Assembly (NCBI GenBank): GCA_003525075.1
Contig: DQFO01000020.1
Coordinates: forward strand, 90,728 to 154,727
Source: Clostridiales bacterium
Lineage (GTDB): Bacteria; Bacillota; Clostridia; TANB77; CAG-508
Length of the DNA: 64,000 nt
Direction: 5' to 3'
Shown here: piece after piece, positions 52,101 to 61,093 of the stretch
Layout of the letters: every line of letters begins with the position of its first letter
Position numbering within the stretch: position 1 is the stretch's first letter
Notes under the pieces: model-generated
Database searches by the model: none
The model's input: only the letters and a program-made list of their open reading frames with translations
Told to the model about the DNA's origin: nothing
Translations under genes and position numbers: made by a program

Positions 52101-55100
52101 AGCAATATTATTTGGATTTTCATCAACTTGTTTTTCAATAAGATATGCTGTTGTATCATTATTTATTTCTCCATCTGTTGCGTTAAATTTTTCAAGAAGT
52201 TTATTTTCTTTTGGAGTTATTATATCTATATCCTTTATTTTTGCGTCAACATTTTCTATAATATCTGTTAACATATATAAATAATGTTCAAATAAATTTT
52301 CAATTGTCTCTTTTTTAAATAATTTTGTACAATATTCAACATTTATTGTATGCATTTTAGGTTTTACTTCTATTGATAAATTAAATTTTGAAATATTATT
52401 ATCTAATTCTAAAACATTTACACTTTTTCCACTTAATTGTACTGTATTTTCTTCTTTGTTTTGATATGTAAACATTACATCAAACATAGGATTTCTTGAA
52501 TTATCAACTTTTATATTTAATTTTTTTATTAACATATCAAATGGATATGGTTGATTCGATATATCACTTAATATTTGTTCTTTCATCTTTTCAAAAAATT
52601 CATTAATTGTTTCATCTTCATTTAATTTACTTCTTATTACAATATTATTTACTAATACTCCCATCATTCTTTTAGTTTCTTTTTGGTTTCTATTAGCAAC
52701 TGGACTACCTAAAATAATCTCATCTTGTCCAGTATATCTATGCAATAATATTAAAAATGTTGAAACAAATAGCATATATGAAGACATTCCTATTTTCTTT
52801 GCATATTTTTCTATTTTTCTAAATATTTTCTCATCAATAACATTTGTTATAGTGTTTCCTTCATAGCTTCTAATTGCTGACACTTTATAATCATAAGGTA
52901 AATTTAATGGTGGGAATTCACAATCTTCAAATTTATTTACCCAATATCTTTCATGTTCTAAAATTTCATTACTTTTATTATAATTATTTTCCCACATAGT
53001 ATAATCTCTATATTGTATTGGCAAACGTTTTAAATCAGCACCATTATATAATCTATTAAATTCTATTATTAAATTGTTTAACGACATTCCATCCATTATA
53101 ATATGATGTGAATCAACTAATAACATTGTTTTTTTATTATCAATATAATGTACTTCTACTCTTATCAAAACTTCATTTTCTAATTTAAATGGCTTTGAAA
53201 AGTTTTTTATAATTGAATCAATTTCTTTTTCTTGGTTAAAATATACTGGTATATTAAAGTTTATTTCTTTACATACTTTTTGAACAATTTCATCATTTTG
53301 TTGAATTAATATTGTTCTTAATATTTCATGTCTTTTAATTATTTTGTAAAATACTTCTTTTATTTTTTCAATATCTAAAACTTCATCAACAGTAATTCCA
53401 CCAGGCATATTATAAACAATATTATCTTCACCAATCATTTTACAATTATAATATATTCTCTTTTGAGCAGATGATAATGGATAATAATCTTGTTCTTTGA
53501 TTCTTTCTATCTTTATTTTTGATATATCTTTTGTTTGATTTTCTACTATATAGTCTGACATATCTTTTATTGTATAATTTGACAATATATCTTTTATATT
53601 TAATTGTACATTAAATTTTGATAAAACCTTTGTTGTTAATGTAATTGCTGTTAAAGAATCTCCTCCAAGTTCTAATAAAGTATTATTAATTCCAACTTTA
53701 TCAACTTGTAACATTTTTTCTATTATTTTTATTAATTCTTTATCAATTTCATTTCTAGGTTTTACAATTTCAAGTTCATTCTCATCAATAACAGGATCTG
53801 GCAAAGCTTTTCTATCAACTTTTCCATTTGGTGTATGTGGTAATTGTTCCATTTTTACAAAATATTGTGGAACCATATATTCTGGCAATTTTGAATATAA
53901 AACTGTTTTCAAAACTGTTTTAGATACATGACCTCTTTCCACATAATATGCACATAATGCGTCTTTTTCTTTTACAACTTTTTTTACAACAACACAATCA
54001 TGAATATTATAAACAGATTGCATTCTTTTTTCAATTTCTTGTAGTTCTATTCTTAATCCTCTTATTTTTACTTGATTGTCGATTCTTCCATAACAAGTAA
54101 TTTCTCCTTTATCATCAAAAGCACCTAAATCTCCTACTTTATACATAACTTTTCCATCTATAAATGGATTTATTATAAAGCTCGCATTTGTTTGTTGCTC
54201 TTTATTCATATATCCTTTTCCAACACCATCTCCTGAAATATATAATTCTCCTATTGTACCTTGTGGCATCACTTTTTTATTTTTATTTAAGATATATATT
54301 TGTGTATTATTAATAGGTCTTCCTATTGTAATTTCTTCTTGATTTGTTGCATTTCCTATTGTTGAAAATATTGTTGTTTCAGATGGTCCATATCCATTGT
54401 AAATTGTTACATTTGGAATTATTTGTTTAATTCTATCTACCAATGTTTTTGTTAAAGGCTCACCTGCTAACATTATATATTTCAAACTTTTTAAACTATT
54501 TTCATCATTCAAATTTTCCAAATGAAATTTCATTACAGATGGTGTTGTTTGCATTATTTCAACATTGCTGTCTTTTACAATTCTTTCTATTTTTGATGTC
54601 ATTTTTTGACCATTTTCACTCGTTAAATATACTGTTAATCCTCTTGTTAATGACATTAATGTTTCAAATCCAAATATATCAAATGAAACTGTTGTAATTG
54701 AAAGGATTTTATGGTTTTTTCCATCTTTTAAATATTCAATTATATTTTTCATTGAATTGTAAAAATTGCTTAAATTTTTTTGTTTCAACATTACCCCTTT
54801 TGGAGTACCTGTTGAACCTGATGTATATATTAAATATGATAAATCTTCTGGTTTAGAAATATTTTCTAAATTTTCTTTATGATTTTCATATATTCTCTCA
54901 TCTTTTACATTAATAAGTTTTTTATCTGCTAAATTTCTTCTATTTTGACTTGTTAATATTATTGTTGCTTCACTATCTTCAAGCATATATTCTATTCTAT
55001 CTTTTGGATAATCTGGTGCAATTGGAATATAACATCCTCCTGATTTTAATACTGCTAGCATTGATATTAACATTTCAAATGAACGTTCTAATAATATACC

Positions 55101-56621
55101 TACAACAGTATTATTAGTTACTTCATTTTCTCTTAATTTATATGCTAAACTATTTGCTCTCTCATTTAATTCTCTATATGTCATTTCTTTATCTTCAAAA
55201 ACAATTGCTATATCATCTGGTGTTTTTTCTACTTGTTTTTCAAAATATTTTATAAAAGGTATGTTTTCATCATATTTTAATTCTGTTTTATTAAATTCTA
55301 CAAGTAATTTTTCCTTTTCTTCAGGTGTAACAATATCAATTTCACTAAGTTTTATCTCTTCTTTTGATACTACTTGTTTTATAATATTTAATATTCTTCT
55401 ATGTATATTTTTAATATCTTCTACTTTATAAATACTTGTCTTATAATCATATGCTATATTCAAATTTCCAGTATCATTTAAGTCATAAATTTGAATATCT
55501 ATATTATCTGCACAATAACCATTAAATGTCCATTCTGTTTCATATTCAATATTTCCTTCATTTTGCTTTGCATTTGTTATTTGATATGATAATAAAATAT
55601 TATATAAATTTGGAATACTTTTATTTTCTTTTCTCAATTCTTCTAACAAACATTGATATGAATATTTTTGATGTTTTAACATATCCATAGAGTCTCTTGC
55701 TATATTTTTTATGAATTGTTTAAATTCTATATCTTCATTAATATTAATTTTAAATGGAGCCATATTTATAAACATACCAGCTGCATTTTTTTCTTTATAA
55801 TTTGTTCTATTTAAAATAGGTGTACCTATAGTAAATTCATCTAAATTTGATACTTCTCCTATATATATTGCATAAATAGCCATAAAAAAATTATATAATG
55901 ATATTTTATTTTCTTTACAATATTTTTTTATCTTTTCTACATTATCTTTTGATATCTCATATTGTTCTCTATTACCTAGTGGGTTTGTTTCATCAATATT
56001 TTCTTTTATACTCCCAGGTATTGTTGCAACTTCTGGAATATTTTTAAATCTTTCTAGCCAGTATTGCTTATCTTTATTATATTTTTCACTTTCTTGGTAT
56101 TGTTGTTCTGATTTAATATAGTCTATATATGAATATATAGCCTTTGTTTCTACTTCTTTATTTTGAATTAATTCTGAATATGTTTTTATGATGTCATTAC
56201 AAATAAGCGCTAATGTCCACGCATCTGAAATTAGATGGTGTATATTGAGCATAAATGCCCCTTTTCCATCTATAAATTTAAAGATATAAAATTTAAATAA
56301 TTTTGAATTTTCTAATGTAAATTTTGTTTTTACAATTTTGTTTCTTTCTGTTTCTAACTGATTTTTGCCCGCAATATTAATAGTGTCTATCTGAATTTCT
56401 TTTTTTTCAGATAACACTTGTTCAACATTTCCTTTATTTAACTTAAACTCTAGCCAAAAATTATCATGTTTTTTGCACACAATTTGTATGGACTCTTTCA
56501 ATTTTTCAAAGTCCACTTTCTCTTGTATAACTGCTGTACCACAAATATTGTTTATGCTACTTCCTTTGTAATATTGTTCAGTTACCCAAATTGATTTTTG
56601 GGCATTTGTTAAATTCCCCAT
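49176..56621 (-). CDS. Two-module NRPS with terminal reductase (C-A-T-C-A-T-R)
   Basis: A 2481-residue synthetase with these domains. C1 (about 1-440) has HHLISDAW near 130. A1 (about 455-900) has YTSGSTGTPKGV near 605. T1 has LGGDSLTAI near 985. C2 (about 1060-1490) has SHHIIMDG near 1170. A2 (about 1510-1930) has the TSGSTGVPKGV core near 1643. T2 has IGGDSISAI near 2028. The terminal NAD(P)H-dependent reductase (about 2105-2481) has IGGTGYLGIHIL. The starter C domain predicts N-acylation, and the reductase predicts release as an aldehyde. This matches the gut clostridial NRPS class known to make dipeptide aldehydes and pyrazinones that inhibit proteases. No phosphopantetheinyl transferase or exporter gene is nearby. 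Confidence 0.93.
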   Translation of the reverse strand: MGNLTNAQKSIWVTEQYYKGSSINNICGTAVIQEKVDFEKLKESIQIVCKKHDNFWLEFKLNKGNVEQVLSEKKEIQIDTINIAGKNQLETERNKIVKTKFTLENSKLFKFYIFKFIDGKGAFMLNIHHLISDAWTLALICNDIIKTYSELIQNKEVETKAIYSYIDYIKSEQQYQESEKYNKDKQYWLERFKNIPEVATIPGSIKENIDETNPLGNREQYEISKDNVEKIKKYCKENKISLYNFFMAIYAIYIGEVSNLDEFTIGTPILNRTNYKEKNAAGMFINMAPFKININEDIEFKQFIKNIARDSMDMLKHQKYSYQCLLEELRKENKSIPNLYNILLSYQITNAKQNEGNIEYETEWTFNGYCADNIDIQIYDLNDTGNLNIAYDYKTSIYKVEDIKNIHRRILNIIKQVVSKEEIKLSEIDIVTPEEKEKLLVEFNKTELKYDENIPFIKYFEKQVEKTPDDIAIVFEDKEMTYRELNERANSLAYKLRENEVTNNTVVGILLERSFEMLISMLAVLKSGGCYIPIAPDYPKDRIEYMLEDSEATIILTSQNRRNLADKKLINVKDERIYENHKENLENISKPEDLSYLIYTSGSTGTPKGVMLKQKNLSNFYNSMKNIIEYLKDGKNHKILSITTVSFDIFGFETLMSLTRGLTVYLTSENGQKMTSKIERIVKDSNVEIMQTTPSVMKFHLENLNDENSLKSLKYIMLAGEPLTKTLVDRIKQIIPNVTIYNGYGPSETTIFSTIGNATNQEEITIGRPINNTQIYILNKNKKVMPQGTIGELYISGDGVGKGYMNKEQQTNASFIINPFIDGKVMYKVGDLGAFDDKGEITCYGRIDNQVKIRGLRIELQEIEKRMQSVYNIHDCVVVKKVVKEKDALCAYYVERGHVSKTVLKTVLYSKLPEYMVPQYFVKMEQLPHTPNGKVDRKALPDPVIDENELEIVKPRNEIDKELIKIIEKMLQVDKVGINNTLLELGGDSLTAITLTTKVLSKFNVQLNIKDILSNYTIKDMSDYIVENQTKDISKIKIERIKEQDYYPLSSAQKRIYYNCKMIGEDNIVYNMPGGITVDEVLDIEKIKEVFYKIIKRHEILRTILIQQNDEIVQKVCKEINFNIPVYFNQEKEIDSIIKNFSKPFKLENEVLIRVEVHYIDNKKTMLLVDSHHIIMDGMSLNNLIIEFNRLYNGADLKRLPIQYRDYTMWENNYNKSNEILEHERYWVNKFEDCEFPPLNLPYDYKVSAIRSYEGNTITNVIDEKIFRKIEKYAKKIGMSSYMLFVSTFLILLHRYTGQDEIILGSPVANRNQKETKRMMGVLVNNIVIRSKLNEDETINEFFEKMKEQILSDISNQPYPFDMLIKKLNIKVDNSRNPMFDVMFTYQNKEENTVQLSGKSVNVLELDNNISKFNLSIEVKPKMHTINVEYCTKLFKKETIENLFEHYLYMLTDIIENVDAKIKDIDIITPKENKLLEKFNATDGEINNDTTAYLIEKQVDENPNNIAVICEDKVLTYKQLDDKANSLANYLIKIGVKSNDIVCIMTNRSLETIVAMYAVLKAGSAFLNVDPTYPVDRTKYYIESSRSQYVLTQKELKDRVKEIPNCIEIDLDNNIYQENKDRPKVNIKMEDLSYIIYTSGSTGVPKGVMLNQVGLTNMAKAMTKALDYLHDGKVHTLLSVTSTPFDIFVYEIIVSLTHGQRIVMANNAEHRNPKLLEKLMKKYNTDVMTVTPSLMKIVYDNRSENSPLRLVKNMVFGGEPLPEKFVKDLKALADDITVFNIYGPSEITVLSNVQNLNGEPEITTGPPIMNTQIHILDKNLNRVPIGVVGEIYISGIQVGVGYLGKEELTNQKFLQNKFGKGRMYKSGDIGRWTFEGKIQCLGRIDHQIKLRGLRIELGEIENKMEQYPGVSAAIVNKITINDKDSLCGYYVTDGTSNISELEIKSYLKKYLPQYMVPSYIVHLEKMPYTINRKIDRKALPMPNIEEENFKEEEPDKYDNDELKLLQIWKNILHLDKINLNDNFFDIGGDSISAIKMQIEALKYNFNFEYADIFKYPTIKELASKKRYNKNNNIQKYDYSEINKILKRNNLENLKKIQKYNVKDVLLIGGTGYLGIHILYEYLKYENGKIYCLVRRKNNEEPLIRLQQKIAFYFGNDYYEKNKDRIQVVEGDIVEENLAINSKDYKMLKNNITTVINAGALVKHFGISKLFNDINVKGTENVVEFCKKENKRLIHISTISVSGNGEKEETVEETKENINSKKIFKESDLYIGQNISGIYTITKFEAEKIVLKAIKSGLNAQILRMGNITNRYSDGVFQQNVEENAFAKRLKSFIELGMFPKYLLDHAIELGPVDLCAEAVIKILEYDSNCNVLHIYNSKLLPIKLLVNTMKELGINIEAVDDETMSRKLKEILNDNFKKEILSGIIHDIDSKKRLIYTSNIRVSYDFSEKYLEKIGFSWKNIDREYILKYMNYFKGIGFIEY

Positions 56622-56666
56622 TCTCTTAACATCCTTTTATATTTACATTTAGTATTACACTATTTT

Positions 56667-56695
56667 ATTGTAGCATTTTTTTACTCTTTTGGCAA
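56667..56695 (-). promoter_or_regulatory. Promoter of the NRPS operon
   Basis: On the minus strand TTGCCA (56690-56695), 17 bp, TACAAT (56667-56672), 45 bp before the NRPS ATG. The ribosome site is AAAGGA. The region up to 56840 is otherwise extremely A/T-rich. Confidence 0.65.
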
Positions 56696-56844
56696 TTTTT
56701 TTCTAAAAATTTATCAAATTTTTCTTTTTTATTTTTTTTACATTTTTTTTATCTTTTTTTACTTTTATGTTTTTTAATTTTTTATATGATATAGTGTGTT
56801 CAAACAGATGTATTTTTAATTATTAATTTATAATTATTTAGAAA

Positions 56845-57676
56845 AAACTATTTAAGAAGGCATCACTTTTATCTTTATGGAGGCATACTTATGAAGAAAA
56901 ATCATGCAAAATTCCGGTATTTCAAAGTAGTCTTAGCTTTATTGTTATTGCTTTCTACATTTCCTTTCTTAATTGGAAATGCTGCATATAATAATTGCTG
57001 TGGACTCGCCAAAGCAGTATTTGATAACCTTCCCGTATACGATTCTAGTATTCAATCTGAAGGAAACATTAAAGATTACATTTTTCCAAATGAAACTTTT
57101 ACGATTTTGTGTAAAGACGGAAATTCCTATTTCATTTCATACAGCACCGCAAATGGACCCACGTTAGGATATGTCTTTACCGGCTTTATGTTCGACACAT
57201 ATTCTACTTGCATGGGAATTGTTACAAGTTATTCCTCTGTTTATTATGGACCTGACACAACCACTTATGAAAGAAGTGGTTCTGTAAATTCCGGAGAATA
57301 TGTAGCAATTCTTGCTTCCGAAAGTAATTGGTATTTTATTGAATATGACACTTCTAATGGAAGAAAACGTGCGTATGTTCCCGCCCAAAATGTTTCTATT
57401 CAATATGCAGAAGATTCTAATATTCCTCTTTTTGGTAACGTTTGTGGCGAATTGACAATTTCTTCTAAAATTAATGTTCGACAAGGTCCCAGTACACTGT
57501 ATAGTGTTTATGGTTCTGTCTCAAATCAAAAAGCGGATTTGTTGAAAGTCGAAGATGATTTTTATTACATCAGATATTCGCTCAATTCCGGAAAACTTAA
57601 AACAGGATATATCGCTATCTCTGACTATAATGCTCAATAGTTTATTTTCTTGAGTAACTGCCTTCTTAAATAGTTT
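56845..57676. repeat. 18-bp perfect inverted repeats flanking the SH3-protein gene
   Basis: AAACTATTTAAGAAGGCA at 56845-56862 is the exact reverse complement of 57659-57676 (TGCCTTCTTAAATAGTTT). The two arms enclose exactly one gene with its ribosome site and nothing else. The match stops sharply at both ends. Confidence 0.85.
56891..57640 (+). CDS. Secreted protein with bacterial SH3 repeats
   Basis: A 249-residue protein. Signal peptide: a basic start MKKNHAKFRYFKV, a hydrophobic stretch VLALLLLLSTFPFLIG (13-28) and NAA. Three SH3-like segments follow, near 35-95, 105-165 and 180-245, the last with the clearest motif, INVRQGPSTLYSVYG. Such domains bind peptidoglycan. GGAGG precedes the ATG. 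Base composition is visibly less A/T-rich than its neighbours, with codons such as CCC, ACC and GGC, and the gene sits between 18-bp inverted repeats. This suggests recent acquisition or a mobile cassette. Confidence 0.8.
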   Translation: MKKNHAKFRYFKVVLALLLLLSTFPFLIGNAAYNNCCGLAKAVFDNLPVYDSSIQSEGNIKDYIFPNETFTILCKDGNSYFISYSTANGPTLGYVFTGFMFDTYSTCMGIVTSYSSVYYGPDTTTYERSGSVNSGEYVAILASESNWYFIEYDTSNGRKRAYVPAQNVSIQYAEDSNIPLFGNVCGELTISSKINVRQGPSTLYSVYGSVSNQKADLLKVEDDFYYIRYSLNSGKLKTGYIAISDYNAQ

Positions 57677-57710
57677 ATGTAAGCACTAATTATATTAGTG
57701 CTTACATTTT
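57677..57710 (+). terminator. Terminator between the SH3 and peptidase genes
   Basis: ATGTAAGCACTAAT and ATTAGTGCTTACAT form a perfect 14-bp stem with a 3-nt loop, followed by TTT. Confidence 0.75.
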
Positions 57711-57725
57711 ATAAAAGGAGAAAAC

Positions 57726-59150
57726 ATGAAACATAAAAATATAAAATTAATTATTACACTATTAATTTTTATCATAACAATATCAATAATATTCAACACT
57801 AATAAAAAAAGTTCTAAAATTACAGATTCATCAACTAAATTTGAAAAAATTCCAATTGCAAACAAAACTGTAACTGTGCAATGGAATGAAAACTCTCCCA
57901 AAGTCACAATACAAAATAATTATATTGCAAATTTCATATTAGATGTTGATAATAACTGTTATAATATAAATCTTACAGTAAACGTTATAAATGATTCAAA
58001 CGACACTTGGAATGAAATATATTTCAGAGATTATCCAAGTGCATTTTCTGATAAAGAAAATGGAAAAGTAAGTGAAATTACTAATTTACACGATACACAA
58101 ACTAATACATCTCTAGAATTAATAAAAAATGAAGATCCTACTGTATTTTCAGTAAAACTAGCATCACCTTTACTCCCAAATGAATTAACATCAATTTCAT
58201 TTGATTATAAAGCTTATGTTCCTTATCTTAATGCCAGATATGGATATCAAACAATTAATAACAACAGTAAAGATTTTTATTTAGCAAATTGTATTCCTAT
58301 ATTATGTCCATATGAGAATGGAAAATTTCAATATTATCCATATTTTGCAGTTGGAGAATGTTTCTATTCTAAAATGGCTAATTATGATGTTACTGTAACT
58401 ATTCCAAAATCTTATACTTTAATTGCAACTGGAGATAATACTGAAATTACAAACATAAATGATAATCTCATCAAATATAAATATACAGCTAATGTTGTAA
58501 GAGATTTTGTAATTGTTGCTGGAGAAAATTATGAAATCTTTTCAAAAGATGTAGACAATATAAAAATTAACTGTTACTTTCACAAAGGAGAAATCGAAAA
58601 AGCAAATGAAGCCCTAAATTTAGCAACAGAAACATTTACAAAAATGAATTCTCGTCTTGGCAAATATCCATATAAACAATTCAGTATTGTAGAATGTGAA
58701 ATGGAAATGTTAGGAATGGAATATCCTCAAGTAATTTTAATATCTACTAGTGCAGAAGGTGTTGGCTCATCAATTCATGAAATAATTCATCAATGGTTTT
58801 ATAACATTATTGGAAATAATCAATATACAAGTGCATGGATTGATGAAAGTATTACTACATATTTAACAAATCCAGGTTTAGATCAATACACAGGAATAAT
58901 TACACAACCATATAACGAATTTGAAAATGATTCAGATTATTCAACTGCAATGTATTTTTATGGTGCATCATTTTATAATAAACTTGAAGAAAAATATGGA
59001 ACTTCAAAAATTAATAGTTTTATGAACGAATTACTTGAAAACTATGCTTATAAAGAAATATCTACTCCAGAATTAGTAAAACTTCTACAAAAATATTATG
59101 GAACAAATAATTCTATTATAAAAAAATATATAGAAGAAAAATATCTATAA
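57726..59150 (+). CDS. Membrane-anchored M1-like metallopeptidase
   Basis: A 474-residue protein. An N-terminal signal anchor (IKLIITLLIFIITISIIF, about 6-23) leads to an extracellular chain: an M1-type beta domain (about 60-250) and a catalytic gluzincin domain with HEIIHQWFYNIIG (about 351-363) and the third zinc ligand in WIDESITTY. The exopeptidase GAMEN motif reads CEMEMLGMEYP, which is divergent. AAAGGAG precedes the ATG. It trims extracellular peptides. The gene follows the secreted SH3 protein gene after a terminator. Confidence 0.82.
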   Translation: MKHKNIKLIITLLIFIITISIIFNTNKKSSKITDSSTKFEKIPIANKTVTVQWNENSPKVTIQNNYIANFILDVDNNCYNINLTVNVINDSNDTWNEIYFRDYPSAFSDKENGKVSEITNLHDTQTNTSLELIKNEDPTVFSVKLASPLLPNELTSISFDYKAYVPYLNARYGYQTINNNSKDFYLANCIPILCPYENGKFQYYPYFAVGECFYSKMANYDVTVTIPKSYTLIATGDNTEITNINDNLIKYKYTANVVRDFVIVAGENYEIFSKDVDNIKINCYFHKGEIEKANEALNLATETFTKMNSRLGKYPYKQFSIVECEMEMLGMEYPQVILISTSAEGVGSSIHEIIHQWFYNIIGNNQYTSAWIDESITTYLTNPGLDQYTGIITQPYNEFENDSDYSTAMYFYGASFYNKLEEKYGTSKINSFMNELLENYAYKEISTPELVKLLQKYYGTNNSIIKKYIEEKYL

Positions 59151-59223
59151 AAATGTTATTTTAACTTTATTTATTAACTTAATTGTTATATAATCATGTT
59201 AATTATTTGAGAAAGGAAAATAT

Positions 59224-59946
59224 ATGCAAAACTTATTAATCATTGAAGACAACTTAATTTATTCACATTTTTTAGTAAACTCTATATGCAAAGAATTAAA
59301 TAATATACGTTTATATAGTATTGTAGATACTGGAAAAAAAGCATTAGAAATATTAAAAAAAGAAAAAATCGATATTATAATACTAGATTTGAAACTTCCA
59401 GATATAAGTGGAATAGATATTATAAATTATATAGAAGGAAATAATCTCTCACAATATTATGCCTCAATTATAGTACTTACAAATGAAATTGATTTACTAA
59501 ACCAAGTAATAAACAAAAAAAGCGTATTTACATATAGTTCAAAAATAGACAATATAAATTCTTTTATAGATAAAGTTCGTGAACTATCAAAAGAAAAGCA
59601 AGACATTAGCTTAAAAAATTCTATAAAAGAAAAAATCTCTTCTGAATTAGAATATTTAGGTTTTGATTTTTCATATATTGGAACTAAATATTTATATGAT
59701 TGTATATATGAATGTTATTTATCAGACACATTATATAACATTAATTTTAGTAAACATATTTATCCTATTCTTGCCAAAAAATATAATAAAAGCCAAGTTT
59801 TAATAAAAGCAAATATTTTTCAGGCAATTGGTCAAATGTATCGTACAATTGATAAAGATAAACTTTCTACATATTTTGGTTATTCACTATTAGACAAACC
59901 AACAACAAAAGAAATTATATTTACAATATTACAAAAAATATCCTAA
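59224..59946 (+). CDS. Spo0A-like orphan response regulator
   Basis: A 240-residue protein. The N-terminal receiver domain has IIEDN (acidic pocket) and the phospho-Asp in IIILDLKLPDISG (near 57). The C-terminal part (about 130-240) follows the Spo0A sporulation DNA-binding domain: a SSELEYLGFDFSYIGTKYL opening, then HIYPILAKKYNKSQVLI and a final helix. AGAAAGGAAAA precedes the ATG. No kinase gene is adjacent, as is usual for Spo0A. It is probably a Spo0A paralogue, since the 0A-box recognition helix is divergent. Confidence 0.75.
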   Translation: MQNLLIIEDNLIYSHFLVNSICKELNNIRLYSIVDTGKKALEILKKEKIDIIILDLKLPDISGIDIINYIEGNNLSQYYASIIVLTNEIDLLNQVINKKSVFTYSSKIDNINSFIDKVRELSKEKQDISLKNSIKEKISSELEYLGFDFSYIGTKYLYDCIYECYLSDTLYNINFSKHIYPILAKKYNKSQVLIKANIFQAIGQMYRTIDKDKLSTYFGYSLLDKPTTKEIIFTILQKIS

Positions 59947-59952
59947 ACTTAT

Positions 59953-59986
59953 AAAGAGAGATCAATACATTGCTCTCTCTTTTTTT
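59953..59986 (+). terminator. Terminator of the Spo0A-like gene
   Basis: AAAGAGAG pairs with CTCTCTTT and a run of T follows (to 59986). Confidence 0.8.
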
Positions 59987-60077
59987 GTTGTATGTTAATC
60001 TATGTAAAAACTAAAAAAAAGAGTTTTCCTCTCATTAATTAATGACATCAGAATTTTAAATATTTTCCATAATTCTC

Positions 60078-60106
60078 TTGAAAAAACTAAAAAAACATCG
60101 TATAAT
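60078..60106 (+). promoter_or_regulatory. Promoter of tRNA-Arg
   Basis: TTGAAA (60078-60083), 17-bp spacer, TATAAT (60101-60106), 17 bp ahead of the tRNA. Confidence 0.8.
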
Positions 60107-60123
60107 ATAAAAGTATTATAAAT

Positions 60124-60200
<77 letters not shown>

Positions 60201-60208
60201 CAGAAATA

Positions 60209-60243
60209 AAAATCAATCAGAAAATAAATCTGGTTGATTTTTT
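60209..60243 (+). terminator. Terminator of tRNA-Arg
   Basis: AAATCAA/TTGATTT and CAGA/TCTG stems separated by one mismatch, followed by a T run. It begins about 10 bases after CCA. Confidence 0.85.
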
Positions 60244-60417
60244 GTAATAAATGAATTCCAAAGATGTCTAATATATCTTGAATTATAATAAAACTACTGA
60301 CAAATATAAAAATCCATGATATAATACCAAAAGTTTTTAGCAAAAGCTAAAATAATATCTCCTTTTAGAAATGGCATATTTTGTAACAACAAATAATTTT
60401 AAGGGAGGAGCAAACTT

Positions 60418-61005
60418 ATGAAAAGAAAACACCCAAATACTATACCTATGGAAGAGATGACACAAGATTTACTTGATAAAGCATATTCTTGCGAAATGTC
60501 CAAAGAACAACTTCTTAAGATGTTTTCTGATTGTATTGAAAAAAAATGGATGGAAGAAGAAGAAAAATTCAGAAAAAAAGTTGAAGTATATCTTCAAAAA
60601 AATCAAGGTAATATTGAGTCTTACGAAGCAGATTTTTATGATTCTCGATTTGGATATGAAGATGCTAGAAATATCTATTCAAAATTCAAGATTAAATTCG
60701 ATTTAAGTCAAAGATATAAATTTTATCTCGAAATTATATGTGCAATGTATAAGCTCCATAGAAATATGAATTACGGAATTGATATAACTTCTCTATATGC
60801 TTTATTAAATCATAATCATTTAGATATAGATTTTAATAAATATGCTGAAGTTATCGCTGTTGTTTGTATGATATTGGAAGGGGAAGTTTGTACTAGCACA
60901 CAATGTGGTGAATTTTATGACCTAAGGAAACAGTACCGAATCCATAATAATTTTCAACTTACAATATTAGGAATGATTTATTTGGTTGAAAAAGAAAATT
61001 CTTAA
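60418..61005 (+). CDS. Hypothetical helical protein
   Basis: A 195-residue protein with no recognised family. The start MKRKHPNTIPMEEM follows GGGAGGAG. The first 70 residues are strongly charged and probably coiled coil (EKKWMEEEEKFRKKVEVYLQ). The remainder is helical and includes CAMYKLHRNMNYGIDI and VICMILEGEVCTSTQCGEF-like cysteines. It contains no membrane segment. It is transcribed alone, between the tRNA and the sigma-factor locus. Confidence 0.6.
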   Translation: MKRKHPNTIPMEEMTQDLLDKAYSCEMSKEQLLKMFSDCIEKKWMEEEEKFRKKVEVYLQKNQGNIESYEADFYDSRFGYEDARNIYSKFKIKFDLSQRYKFYLEIICAMYKLHRNMNYGIDITSLYALLNHNHLDIDFNKYAEVIAVVCMILEGEVCTSTQCGEFYDLRKQYRIHNNFQLTILGMIYLVEKENS

Positions 61006-61007
61006 AA

Positions 61008-61047
61008 CAAAGAAAGATTAGTTTGAAATATAACTAATCTTTCTTTG
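61008..61047. terminator. Bidirectional terminator
   Basis: CAAAGAAAGATTAGTT and AACTAATCTTTCTTTG form a perfect 16-bp stem with an 8-nt loop between convergent genes. Confidence 0.9.
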
Positions 61048-61093
61048 CATAAAATATAAAATAAAATCAATCATAAAAAAATTGAATTTTTAT

